A stretch of DNA of 64,000 nt from NCBI RefSeq assembly GCF_022835695.1, contig NZ_BQUV01000009.1, positions 62,001 through 126,000 of the forward strand, in the 5' to 3' direction. This document shows, one piece after another, positions 1 through 8,304 of the stretch (the stretch's first letter is position 1; every line of letters starts with the position of its first letter). The translations under genes and the position numbers were made by a program. The notes below the pieces were generated by a model. The model saw only the letters and a program-made list of their open reading frames with translations, made no database searches and was not told the origin of the DNA. This DNA is from Bradyrhizobium sp. Ce-3 (GTDB taxonomy: Bacteria; Pseudomonadota; Alphaproteobacteria; Rhizobiales; Xanthobacteraceae).

Positions 1-794
1 TCAACACCGGCTTCGAGGTGGTGCAGGCGATGGCTGCCGGCAAGCTCGACGTGCTCTCGGCCGGCGGCGTGATCTCGAGCCTGCTGCCGCGCGGCGGTTA
101 CACCGCGTTCCTCGTCAACGACATCGAGATCGCGACCGCGCAGCTATGGGTGCGGCCCGACAAGGGCGTGCGCGCGTTCGCGGATCTGCGCGGCAAGCGC
201 ATCGCAACCGTCAGGATGACCACGGCCCACATCTTCCTGGATCGCGCATTGCGCGCCAACGGTCTCGCGCCCGCCGATGTCGAAATCGTGAACAGCAACA
301 TGTCCGCGGCGGTGAACGCGTTCATTGCCGGCGAGGTGCCGGCCGTCGCGCTCTGGGTTCCCTTCAATATCGTGGTGCGCGACAAGGTGCCCGGCGCCGT
401 CAAGCTGGTGGACGCATCCGCCTACTATCCGCAATCGGCCGTGGTCGGCGGCTGGGTCGCCCGGCAGGAGTACTTTGCGGCCAACCGTGACGTCTTCGCC
501 CGGCTGATCCGCGGCTGGGCGGATGCCAACGACCACATGCTTCGCAACGGCAAGGCCGTGGCCGGCGCGTTGCAGAAGAACCATTATCCGCAGGCATCGG
601 TCGCCGATATCGAGGAGGCGCTGGCGGCGCAGAAGATGTTCTCGTCGCGGGAATGGAAGCGGCTCTACGCCGACGGCAGCGTGGCCAGATGGCTGCAGCA
701 GGTCAGTGACTTCTTCGCGACCGAGGCCACGATCGCGACTGCTGCGCCGGCCACGCAGTATTTCGACCCGAGCCTTTATCTCTCGACGATCTAG
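1..794 (+). CDS. ABC transporter substrate-binding protein, nitrate/sulfonate type (3' part)
   Basis: C-terminal 260 or so residues of a periplasmic binding protein of the SsuA/NMT1/TauA kind; the 5' end lies left of the window and the reading frame is open from base 3. The protein has the usual alternation of this fold: the KLDVLSAGG segment, then a second lobe beginning near LRGKRIATVRM, and VVRDKVPGAVKLVDAS before a helical C-terminus. Such proteins capture sulfonates, nitrate, thiamine precursors or similar small anions for an ABC importer. No permease or ATPase follows on the right, so any partners must lie upstream. The substrate cannot be read from this part. Confidence 0.75.
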   Translation, partial: NTGFEVVQAMAAGKLDVLSAGGVISSLLPRGGYTAFLVNDIEIATAQLWVRPDKGVRAFADLRGKRIATVRMTTAHIFLDRALRANGLAPADVEIVNSNMSAAVNAFIAGEVPAVALWVPFNIVVRDKVPGAVKLVDASAYYPQSAVVGGWVARQEYFAANRDVFARLIRGWADANDHMLRNGKAVAGALQKNHYPQASVADIEEALAAQKMFSSREWKRLYADGSVARWLQQVSDFFATEATIATAAPATQYFDPSLYLSTI

Positions 795-856
795 CCGTCT
801 CGGGAGCGGCCGCCGGATCGCGCGATGGCGGCAACGCAATCGCGCAGCGTTGGCCG

Positions 857-1138
857 CTAGGCCGCCATCAGATGCTCGAGCGCAACCGCCTGCTCGCGGG
901 TCTGGAATGCGATGGCGGTGTGGGTGAAGCCCGACGAGGCCTGGGTCTGCGCGATGTGATTGAGCACCTCGGTGCCCTTGACCACGTGAAGATCCATCCC
1001 GGAATCGGCCGGGAAGATGCCCAGCACGACGTCGTAGGCATCGACGATGGCCTTCAGCGCGCCACCCTTGTCTTCCGACGCGTCGATAAAGATACGAACA
1101 TCCGCGGCGATACTACGAAGTTCGTCGAAGTCGATCAC
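857..1138 (-). CDS. Hypothetical protein, 93 aa
   Basis: Small soluble protein, acidic at the N-terminus (MIDFDELRSIAADVRIF) with mixed alpha/beta composition and no signal peptide or membrane segment. I do not recognise the family. It stands alone between the end of the ABC binding-protein gene and the convergent tail of the MarR-led operon. Codon use resembles the neighbours, with strong G/C at third positions. The opposite strand has a 109-aa frame here, but it lacks recognisable sequence. Confidence 0.5.
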   Translation of the reverse strand: MIDFDELRSIAADVRIFIDASEDKGGALKAIVDAYDVVLGIFPADSGMDLHVVKGTEVLNHIAQTQASSGFTHTAIAFQTREQAVALEHLMAA

Positions 1139-1227
1139 TGGAAGTCTCCCATACGCAACGCACTGATCGATCCTAGCTGCAACTTGCTTACTGAAACCTA
1201 AATTACGCCGGGTTCCTCCCCCGACAA

Positions 1228-1821
1228 CTAACTGCGCGCCGGCGGTCTGCGCCGGGCAATCCGCTTGAGCGGGGCATGGGCCGGCACGGTATCCCCGGAC
1301 TGATCGGCCATGTGCGGAATGCGGTGCTCGATGTGATCGACGACACGGAAGAAGGCATCCAGCGCCCTGGCATCGAGGCCGGCGGTGAGGTTGCTGTGCC
1401 GGCGCAGGATTTCGTCGAGGCTGCGGTCGAGCAGGGCCGCGCCCGAAGCCGTCAGCCGGATCTCGGTCCGGTTTCTCGCGCTGCCCCGGACCGGTGTCAG
1501 TTCGATCAGGCCCTTCTTCTTCAGCGACGTCGTCTCGCGGCTGACGACGGCCTTGTCGAGCTGCGCGTTGGTCCAGATGTCGTAGGCGCTCGCGGGCTCA
1601 TGCTCCCTGAGAAAGGACAGCACCCGCCATTCCGCGAGCGACACGCCGTAGGCCTGCGGGAAGAACGCATTGGCATTGGCGCGCAGTTTCGCGACCAGGC
1701 TCGAGAGCACGGTCGGCACGTAACGTTCGAAGTCGATCACCAGCTCCGAGTCCGCGTCCCCTTGCGGGGCGCGGCGTGGGGCAGGGGCCTTGGTGCGGTT
1801 GGCGGCAGTGCGGCTTTTCAT
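1228..1821 (-). CDS. MarR family transcriptional regulator
   Basis: Winged-helix regulator of 197 aa. Residues about 45-150 carry the MarR core: LAEWRVLSFLREHEPASAYD, then AQLDKAVVSRETTSLKKKGL as recognition helix, and a beta-wing containing GSARNRTEIRLT. The N-terminus (about 30 residues) is Arg/Ala-rich and probably disordered. The start ATG overlaps the stop of the upstream MFS gene (ATGA), so this is the last gene of the ring-hydroxylating oxygenase operon. It is the obvious candidate to bind the 20-bp palindrome in that operon's promoter and to be released by the aromatic substrate, which would make the operon autoregulated. The effector is unknown. Confidence 0.88.
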   Translation of the reverse strand: MKSRTAANRTKAPAPRRAPQGDADSELVIDFERYVPTVLSSLVAKLRANANAFFPQAYGVSLAEWRVLSFLREHEPASAYDIWTNAQLDKAVVSRETTSLKKKGLIELTPVRGSARNRTEIRLTASGAALLDRSLDEILRRHSNLTAGLDARALDAFFRVVDHIEHRIPHMADQSGDTVPAHAPLKRIARRRPPARS

Positions 1822-3131
1822 TCTTTCACGAGTTGAGTGCGCGCGATCAGGACCAGCGCCGCCGCGACGAGGAGAACGCCTGTTACCACGAGGAATCCGG
1901 TGGTGAAACTGCCCGAGGCGTCCTTGGCGCGTCCGATCACGATCGGGATCGTCGCACCTCCGATGCTGCCGATGGTGCTGACCAGGCCGATCGCGCCCGG
2001 CGCGCTCTGCCGCGACATGTAGGATTGCGGGATGGTCCAGAATACCGCCTGCGTGCCATAGACGCCGACATTGGCAACCATGAAGCCGATGATGATCCAG
2101 AGCGGTGATGTCGAAAACGCCGCGATGGCGAAGCCCGCCGCCGCGATCACGAAGGTCATGGCCGCATAGTAGAACCGCTCACCGACGCGGTCGGAGTGCC
2201 GCGACAGCACGATCATGCCGATCAGCCCGGCGACCGGCGGGATCGCGGTCACGAAGCCGACCTGTGAGTTCGGCAGGCCGAACGACTTGATGATCTGCGG
2301 CAGCCAGGGGAACAGCGAAGCCAGCCCGCAGAACAGGCCGAAATTGCACAGGCCGAACAGCAGCACCATCGGCTTGGTGATGGTCCTGAGCACGCCCTCG
2401 GCATGCACCACGCCGGTGGCCTTGGCATCGCGCTCCAGCGCGCCCATCAGCCAGTTGCGCTGCGCCGCCGACAGCCAGCTCGCCTGCTGCGGGCGGTCGG
2501 TCAGATAGAAGATGCCGACGATGCCGAGCACGATCGGCGGCAGGCCCTCGAGGATGAACAGCCACTTCCAGCCCGAGATGCCGAACGTCCCGTTCAGCTC
2601 GAGGATGGCGCCGGAGATCAGCGAGGCGAAGATGTAGGAGATCGGCACCGCATAGTTGAACATCGCGTTGTAGCGGGCGCGGTAGCTGAACGGAAACCAG
2701 AGGCTGAGCAGCAGCATCACGCCGGGAAACAGGCCGGACTCGGCAAAGCCGAGGAAGCCGCGGAATGCATAGAGGCTGAGCGGGCCCTGGGTGAAGGCCA
2801 TCAGCACCGTGGCGATGCCCCACAGGATCGCGATCCGCGTCAGCGTAATGCGCGCGCCGTATCTGGCGAGGATCAGATTGCTCGGGATCTCGAAAATGGA
2901 ATAGGTGAAGTACATGATGCCGACCGCGATGCCGAACTTCTCGGCATTGAGCCCGAGCTCCTTGTTCATCTGCAGCGCGGCAAAGGAGATGTTGCCGCGG
3001 TCGAGAATGGCGAGGAAATACATCGCCATCACGAACCACATCAGGCGCAGCGCGACCTTGCGGATGGTGCCGCGTTCGATTTCCGGATCGGCGGTCGTAC
3101 TCGCCGCCTTGTCCATCACGATTTCCGTCAT
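1818..3131 (-). CDS. MFS transporter, anion:cation symporter type
   Basis: Inner-membrane importer of 437 aa with about 12 hydrophobic segments, a long central cytoplasmic loop (residues about 195-230) and RYGARITLTR as motif-A-like loop. It looks like the ACS family that imports phthalate, hydroxyphenylacetate, tartrate and similar organic anions. The frame is open for 60 more codons upstream, but that stretch is the shadow of the ferredoxin gene. The ATG chosen (MTEIVMDK) follows a GGGAAGCAGGG ribosome site. It sits between the ferredoxin gene and the marR gene, so it most likely imports the aromatic acid that the oxygenase attacks. Confidence 0.85.
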   Translation of the reverse strand: MTEIVMDKAASTTADPEIERGTIRKVALRLMWFVMAMYFLAILDRGNISFAALQMNKELGLNAEKFGIAVGIMYFTYSIFEIPSNLILARYGARITLTRIAILWGIATVLMAFTQGPLSLYAFRGFLGFAESGLFPGVMLLLSLWFPFSYRARYNAMFNYAVPISYIFASLISGAILELNGTFGISGWKWLFILEGLPPIVLGIVGIFYLTDRPQQASWLSAAQRNWLMGALERDAKATGVVHAEGVLRTITKPMVLLFGLCNFGLFCGLASLFPWLPQIIKSFGLPNSQVGFVTAIPPVAGLIGMIVLSRHSDRVGERFYYAAMTFVIAAAGFAIAAFSTSPLWIIIGFMVANVGVYGTQAVFWTIPQSYMSRQSAPGAIGLVSTIGSIGGATIPIVIGRAKDASGSFTTGFLVVTGVLLVAAALVLIARTQLVKE

Positions 3132-3169
3132 CCCTGCTTCCCCCGATTTTTGATTTTTGAGCGGTTGCT

Positions 3170-3493
3170 CTATGCCGGCAGGCAGACTTCCAGCCGGTCG
3201 CCCGCCACGCGGACGGAATAGGTCCGGATGTCGATCTCGACCGGACTGGTCAGCGCCTCGCCGGTCCTGATGTCGAAGCGGCCCATATGCAGCGGGCATT
3301 CGATCTCGCAACCGTCCAGCATGCCGTCGGACAGCAGCGCCTCCGCATGGGTGCAGATGTTGCTGGTGGCGTAGTATTCATTGCCGACGCGATAGAGCGC
3401 GATGTGATGGCTGCCGATCTCGATGCCGTATGGCTCGCCCTCGTTCAGCGCGCCGAGCGCGGCAGCGTCGTGCCAGGTTCCTTCGTCCGCCAT
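3170..3493 (-). CDS. Rieske-type [2Fe-2S] ferredoxin of a ring-hydroxylating oxygenase
   Basis: 107-aa soluble ferredoxin. The Rieske ligands are present as C47-x-H49 (ICTHAEA) and C66-x2-H69 (CPLHMGRFD), with the spacing of the naphthalene/biphenyl-dioxygenase ferredoxin family. It passes electrons to the Rieske centre of the oxygenase alpha subunit encoded two genes upstream. It starts eight bases after the beta-subunit stop, so it is cotranscribed. No flavin reductase is encoded in the operon, so the electron donor must be supplied from elsewhere. Confidence 0.9.
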   Translation of the reverse strand: MADEGTWHDAAALGALNEGEPYGIEIGSHHIALYRVGNEYYATSNICTHAEALLSDGMLDGCEIECPLHMGRFDIRTGEALTSPVEIDIRTYSVRVAGDRLEVCLPA

Positions 3494-3501
3494 GTGTCCC
3501 C

Positions 3502-4017
3502 TCAGATGCTGTAGAAATCGAGCACGGTCGGGACGCGGTCATTGACCAGCGTGATGACCTTGCGCGCGATCTTCCAGGTCTCGCCGTCACGCCGCAGCGT
3601 GTGTTCGTAGCGTCCATGGCGGAGGTGTTCCCTGGCGACGCGCTGGTCGTAGACATGGACCGAGAACACCGAATGGCAGGTGATCTCGCCGGGCCCGGTC
3701 TCCGACGCTTCCAGGTTCGAGATCTGGTGCACGGTGCGCGGCAGCGGCAGCGCGGTGATCGATTTGCGCGATTCGATGCGCGCGATCCGCTCCTCCAGCC
3801 CGCGGCGGGCGTCGTGGTAGAGCAGCGAGACCTGCGTACCGGGATCGCTGGTGGTGGTGTATTCGTCGAGCCAGCCCGGCACCCAGAACACGGCATCCTC
3901 GCTGTACATCGCGACCCAGTCGGCCCATTCGCCGGTGTCGAGCAGGCGAGCCTCGCGAAAGACGATCGCGGCGGCGATCGCGTGAACGTCGGTGTGTTCG
4001 ATTGCGTTGCCGGCCAT
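3502..4017 (-). CDS. Aromatic ring-hydroxylating dioxygenase, beta subunit
   Basis: 171-aa small subunit of the SnoaL/NTF2 fold, with the family landmarks WVAMYSEDAVFWVP near the N-terminus and RHGRYEHTLRRDGETWKIARK near the C-terminus. It packs with the alpha subunit in an alpha3beta3 enzyme and has no catalytic metal. The start ATG overlaps the alpha stop by ATGA, which decides the start; the frame is open 14 codons further upstream. Family members work on benzoate, anthranilate, salicylate or biphenyls; the beta subunit alone does not show which. Confidence 0.9.
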   Translation of the reverse strand: MAGNAIEHTDVHAIAAAIVFREARLLDTGEWADWVAMYSEDAVFWVPGWLDEYTTTSDPGTQVSLLYHDARRGLEERIARIESRKSITALPLPRTVHQISNLEASETGPGEITCHSVFSVHVYDQRVAREHLRHGRYEHTLRRDGETWKIARKVITLVNDRVPTVLDFYSI

Positions 4018-5390
4018 CACGCCGTCTCCCCTGCGGCGCGCTGCAGCAGCCTGCGCCACTCACGATAGCCGGGATGGAAATTGGTCTCGCCGCCAAAGCT
4101 GGTGGGGCCGAACGACCATTCGGTTGGGGTGATGCCGAGCTCGCTTGTATGCGCGCTCGCGCCGTGGCCGATGTCTGCTGTGCCGCGCAGATAGCCTTGC
4201 GTCGGCGCGGCGGTGGTTGCCTCATAGCCGGTCTGGCAGAATTCATACATCACGTTGTCGTCGGAGCTGGCGAGCCCGGAGGCGTTGAAGAAGTCTTCGT
4301 AGTTGCGGATCCGCAGCGTGCGCGCCGCGGCGCTTTCGCCGACCGGGGCGAGGCAATGCGACACCATCTCGGTCTTGTCCGGCGCCAGCGGCCGCCAGGT
4401 GCGCACCTGCGCCGACAGGATGTCGATCACCTGCAGGTTCGGGAAAATCGTGAGATTGCGTTGCCGGAGCATCCACTTGGCGCGGGTGCTGCCGACCCGC
4501 TGCCGCACGGCGTCGAGCCGCGCCGGATCCATGCCGAGCGGCCGGCCATAGAGCTGCGTGCGCTTGATCGACCAGTTGACGGCATGGCCATAGTCGAAGC
4601 TGAAGCTGCCTTGCCCTTCCTGCTCGCCTTCGGGCTCCGCGGTGAATCCGGCGTCGGGTCCGGCGGTGGCGTTGCGCTTCTTCAGGATGTCGACGTAGGA
4701 GCTGTGGGTGGTCGCGAAATGGTAATAGTCCAGCCCGTTCTCGAACTGCAGCTTCCAGTTTGCGTCGAACGTGTAGGTGCTGGCCCCGGGCACGAACTCG
4801 ACTTCACCGCTGTCGCTCTGATCGATGATGAGATCGAGGAAGGCGCGGGTGTCGCCGAGAAACTCGTCCAGCGGCGGAACGTCGGCCGAGAGGCTTGCGA
4901 ACAGGAAGCCGCGATACGAGCCGAGCCGCGCGACCGGGAGCAGGTCGTGATTCCGGTTCGAGAAGGACGGCGGATATTGCCCGCTGGCTTCCTCCGTCAC
5001 CGAGATGTTGCGGCCGCCTGAATCGTAGGCCCAGCCGTGATAGCGGCAGACATGGAATTTCTGCCGGCCCTGCTTGAACGGGCAGACGATCGTTCCGCGA
5101 TGCCGGCAGGTGTTGAGGAAGGCGCCGACCTTGCCCTCGGCGCTCCGCATCACCAGAATGGGATGGCGGCCGATGTGGGTGGTGACGAAGTCGTTGGGCC
5201 GCGCGATCTGGGATTCCAGGCCGATGAAATTCCACGTCGCCTCGAAGATATGCCGAAGCTCGGCGTCGAACACCGCGGGATCGGTGAAGATCCGGCGATC
5301 GACTTCGAAGATGCGTTCGGCAGGCCGGTCGTCAATGAGCCGGGAAATCTCCCGCAGCCGTGCCGCGTGGTTCTGCGAAGCAGCGTTCAT
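4017..5390 (-). CDS. Aromatic ring-hydroxylating dioxygenase, alpha subunit
   Basis: 457-aa catalytic subunit. The Rieske cluster is C95-x-H97 and C115-x2-H118 with 17 residues between the pairs. The mononuclear iron site shows H224 and H229 in DYYHFATTH, with the carboxylate ligand probably D377 or D378 in SSDDN. It inserts oxygen into an aromatic carboxylate or related ring using electrons from the operon's ferredoxin. It is first in a tight operon (alpha, beta, ferredoxin, MFS, marR). Overall form recalls the salicylate-5-hydroxylase/benzoate-dioxygenase branch rather than the phthalate family, but the substrate is not certain. A possible AGGAGG-like site lies just before the ATG. Confidence 0.93.
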   Translation of the reverse strand: MNAASQNHAARLREISRLIDDRPAERIFEVDRRIFTDPAVFDAELRHIFEATWNFIGLESQIARPNDFVTTHIGRHPILVMRSAEGKVGAFLNTCRHRGTIVCPFKQGRQKFHVCRYHGWAYDSGGRNISVTEEASGQYPPSFSNRNHDLLPVARLGSYRGFLFASLSADVPPLDEFLGDTRAFLDLIIDQSDSGEVEFVPGASTYTFDANWKLQFENGLDYYHFATTHSSYVDILKKRNATAGPDAGFTAEPEGEQEGQGSFSFDYGHAVNWSIKRTQLYGRPLGMDPARLDAVRQRVGSTRAKWMLRQRNLTIFPNLQVIDILSAQVRTWRPLAPDKTEMVSHCLAPVGESAAARTLRIRNYEDFFNASGLASSDDNVMYEFCQTGYEATTAAPTQGYLRGTADIGHGASAHTSELGITPTEWSFGPTSFGGETNFHPGYREWRRLLQRAAGETA

Positions 5391-5494
5391 CAGGTCCTCC
5401 CTTCGACTTGCCGCCGGCTGTGCCAGGCGGACCGGTTCACGGTTCGCCCGTCCACGGCGGGAACAGCCGGCTTGATCGCCAATCTTGGAATGAC

Positions 5495-5523
5495 TCTATA
5501 GTTGTCATGACAACTATGGTCAA
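5495..5523 (-). promoter_or_regulatory. Sigma-70-type promoter with embedded 20-bp palindromic operator
   Basis: Read leftward: TTGACC (-35, 5523-5518), exactly 17 bases, then TATAGA (-10, 5500-5495). The spacer and half the -10 box are a perfect 20-bp palindrome, ATAGTTGTCATGACAACTAT, at 5498-5517. A dimer bound there would block RNA polymerase. The size and symmetry suit a MarR-type dimer, and the operon it drives ends in a marR gene. The untranslated leader to the oxygenase ATG would be about 95 bases. Confidence 0.8.
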
Positions 5524-5667
5524 GACGGTTGGTCGACCGAAGAGCGTGAGCCGGACGCGAGAGGGCCTGCCCGGTTGCCTGGAGCGGGCGGCGGGATGCA
5601 GCGAATGGTGCCCCGCGCGCGGGGCATCAGCGCGGAATGATCAGATCGTTGGCTTGGTGCGGCGTGT

Positions 5668-6564
5668 TCAGGTCTTGCGCGCCGGCGCAGTCAGGATAAT
5701 TCCGTCATCGATCAGAGTGCGGCAGATTTTCTTCAAGGCGGCAATCGCTTCACGCGTGGCCCGACTGACCGGCCGTCCGCGCGGCAGCGCCAGGACGCGA
5801 TCGGCGCGCATCCACGGCAACAGCGCTGCCGATAGCACGCCGGCGGCGACTTCCTGGTGAATGCCGGAGAAGGGCAGCAGGGCATAGCCGATGCCCGATG
5901 CCACCATGCGCTTCATCGGCGTGCTGTTGTCGACCCGTACCGCGCAGAGCATGGTCGACGGGAACGGGTTGCGGCTGAGCGGACCAACAGCGGATGGCAG
6001 GGCGTCGAACTCCTTGCGGGTCAGCCTGCCGCGCTTCAGTCGCGGATCGCGCGGCGGTCCGATCAGGAATACCTGTTCGAGCATGAGCAGTTCATAGTCG
6101 AGGTGATCGTTGGGAGGCGGCGTCGTCACGATCGCCAGATCGAGCTCACCCCGCAACAGGCGTTCGGATGCGTTCTCGGTCAGGCCCTCGCTCAGTTCGA
6201 GCCGCACGCGTGGAAACTGCTTCACGAAGGCCTGAGCCAGCGGCGGGTAGAGGATATCGCCGAGGCTCGGCGGCGCGCCGATCCGCACCGTGCCGCTGGG
6301 CTCGCGATTTTCCGTGCGCACCTCGGCCTTGATGTCGTCGATGGTGCCAAGCAGCCAGCGGCCGCGCGCGAGCAGCACCTTGCCGGATTCCGTAACCGAG
6401 ACGCCGCGTGCGCCGCGTTCGAGCAGCGCGCCGCCCAATTCGGCTTCGAGTTCCTTGACGTGGCGGCTGAGCGCCGACTGGGCGACGTTCAGCGTGCTCG
6501 CGGCGGCGGCAAAGCCGCCACGCTCGGCGACGGCCACGAAATAACGGATCTGCCGCAGGTCCAT
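5668..6564 (-). CDS. LysR family transcriptional regulator
   Basis: 298 aa. Residues 1-60 are a textbook LysR helix-turn-helix (MDLRQIRYFVAVAERGGFAA, then LNVAQSALSRHVKELEAELG). The rest is a periplasmic-binding-protein-like effector domain (TVRIGAPPSLGDILYP onward). It is divergent from the FAD monooxygenase operon, with a T-N11-A box close to its own start, the standard arrangement for autorepression plus activation of the divergent catabolic genes. The inducer is presumably a substrate or intermediate of that pathway. Confidence 0.92.
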   Translation of the reverse strand: MDLRQIRYFVAVAERGGFAAAASTLNVAQSALSRHVKELEAELGGALLERGARGVSVTESGKVLLARGRWLLGTIDDIKAEVRTENREPSGTVRIGAPPSLGDILYPPLAQAFVKQFPRVRLELSEGLTENASERLLRGELDLAIVTTPPPNDHLDYELLMLEQVFLIGPPRDPRLKRGRLTRKEFDALPSAVGPLSRNPFPSTMLCAVRVDNSTPMKRMVASGIGYALLPFSGIHQEVAAGVLSAALLPWMRADRVLALPRGRPVSRATREAIAALKKICRTLIDDGIILTAPARKT

Positions 6565-6574
6565 GACGGGCGCT

Positions 6575-6593
6575 CCATCTCAAATCGAGATGG
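6575..6593. promoter_or_regulatory. LysR-type binding box (T-N11-A) between divergent genes
   Basis: CCATCTC-aaatc-GAGATGG is a 7-bp inverted repeat whose core 6578-6590 fits the LTTR rule T-N11-A. It lies 11 bases from the lysR start codon and about 80 bases from the monooxygenase start. That places it over the regulator's own promoter and upstream of the divergent one. Confidence 0.6.
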
Positions 6594-6673
6594 ATACCAT
6601 ATCAAACATATTCTTGTGAGATACCAAAAAGAGCGCAGTCTCTCGCCAACGATCAAACGGAGGAGAGACGAGG

Positions 6674-8293
6674 ATGGGCATCGCTACCGATGAGGCACGC
6701 CAGACGTCCGTATTCATCGCCGGCGGCGGGCCGGTTGGGCTGGCGATGTCGCTGCTGCTCGATCGCTTCGGCATCGACTGCGTGGTGGTCGAGAAGAGCC
6801 CGACCACGACGGATCATCCCAAGTCGCGCGGCTGCTGGGTCCGCACCATGGAGATCTTCCGGCAGTGGGGGATCGAGCAGGCGATCCGCGACCGCGGCCT
6901 GCAGGACAATTCCGACATGTTCGTGTTCCTCGACAGCATCGCCGGTCACGAGTTCGGCCGCACCCGTCCCGAGCCGAATGTCGGGCACACGCCCGCCTGG
7001 AAGAGCCTGGTCGCGCAGGACGCCGTCGAGGAGGAAATCCTGCGGGTGGTCGAGAAGTCCAGACACGCCACGGTGCTGTTCAACACGGCCTGTGAATCGT
7101 TCGAGGAGACCAACAGCGGCGTCAACGTCACGACACGTTGCGAAAAGACCGGCGAGGTGACGCAGTGGACGGCGACCTATTTGATTGCCGCCGATGGCGC
7201 GGGCAGCCAGACCCGGCGCAGCGCCGGGATCGAGATGGTCGGGCCCTCGACGCTGGCGGTGATGTCGAACGAGTACTGGCGGGCCGATCTGTCGCGGCTG
7301 CCGATCGCACGCGAGGCCGCCGGCTTCATCATCGTCCCAGAGAGGCCGGATCTGCCGCGCGCCGCCATCCTGAACACCAACGGCCGGGACCGCTGGCTCA
7401 CCGTGACGCAAATCGGCCTGACCAAGGACGATCGCGAGCGGCCATGGACCGACCAGGAGTTCATCGAGATCGCGCGCGGCCATGTCGGCATTCCCGATCT
7501 CGACGTCACGCTTTTGAACCGCTCGATCTGGCGCGTCAGCATGCAGGTGGCCGAGACCTTTCGAAAGGGCCGGGTGTTTCTGGTCGGCGACTGCGCCCAC
7601 CGCTTTCCGCCGACCGGCGGCTTCGGCCTGAACTCCGGCGTGCAGGACGCGCATAATCTCGCCTGGAAGCTCGCCTTCGTGCTGAAGGGCCTTGCGGATG
7701 AAAAGCTGCTCGACAGCTATTCCAGCGAGCGCCGCCCGATCGCGCAATCCAATGCCAATTTCAGCTACGGCAACCGGCTGCGCTTCGGGCTGACCGACGA
7801 CGCCGTGCGGTCGCGCAATCCGGACCGGATCAGGTTCTGGATCAACGACATGGATAATCATTTGCACAGCATCGGGCAGAACCTCGGACACAATTACGAG
7901 GAGGGCGCATTGATCCCCGATGGCACCGTCGCGAAGGCGTTGAACTCGCGTTACTACACGCCGACCGATCGTCCCGGCGCGCGCTTTCCGCACATGTGGC
8001 TGGAGCCTTCGCGCAAGAAATCCACGCTCGACTGGTTCGACAAGCAGTTCACCGTCGTCACCGGGCCGCTCGGCAGCGAGTGGCTGGAGGCGGGCAAGCA
8101 GGTGTCGGAGAAAACCTCTTTGCCGCTGTCGCTGAAGCAGTTGCCGTCAGCCGACCCCGCCGACGGCTTCCAGCTCGGCATGCGCGGCGCCGTGCTGGTG
8201 CGCCCCGACGGACATGTGGCGTGGCGGATGCCGTGGCTGCCCTCCGATCCGGCGAAGGAATTGGCCGGCGCGCTTTCAACGCTGCTGCATTGA
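6674..8293 (+). CDS. FAD-dependent aromatic monooxygenase (TfdB/PheA type)
   Basis: 539 aa, PHBH-fold flavoprotein hydroxylase. It has GGGPVG at residues 17-22 (dinucleotide fold), a DG motif in YLIAADGAGSQTRR, and the second FAD motif GDCAHRFPPTGGFGLNSG near residue 305. The C-terminal 170 residues form the thioredoxin-like lid typical of phenol/2,4-dichlorophenol hydroxylases and end in VLVRPDGHVAWRMP. It hydroxylates a phenolic or N-heteroaromatic ring with NAD(P)H and O2. It is the first gene of a four-gene rightward unit under the divergent LysR. A GGAGAG ribosome site precedes the ATG. Confidence 0.9.
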   Translation: MGIATDEARQTSVFIAGGGPVGLAMSLLLDRFGIDCVVVEKSPTTTDHPKSRGCWVRTMEIFRQWGIEQAIRDRGLQDNSDMFVFLDSIAGHEFGRTRPEPNVGHTPAWKSLVAQDAVEEEILRVVEKSRHATVLFNTACESFEETNSGVNVTTRCEKTGEVTQWTATYLIAADGAGSQTRRSAGIEMVGPSTLAVMSNEYWRADLSRLPIAREAAGFIIVPERPDLPRAAILNTNGRDRWLTVTQIGLTKDDRERPWTDQEFIEIARGHVGIPDLDVTLLNRSIWRVSMQVAETFRKGRVFLVGDCAHRFPPTGGFGLNSGVQDAHNLAWKLAFVLKGLADEKLLDSYSSERRPIAQSNANFSYGNRLRFGLTDDAVRSRNPDRIRFWINDMDNHLHSIGQNLGHNYEEGALIPDGTVAKALNSRYYTPTDRPGARFPHMWLEPSRKKSTLDWFDKQFTVVTGPLGSEWLEAGKQVSEKTSLPLSLKQLPSADPADGFQLGMRGAVLVRPDGHVAWRMPWLPSDPAKELAGALSTLLH

Positions 8294-8304
8294 CGGAGGC
8301 TCCG

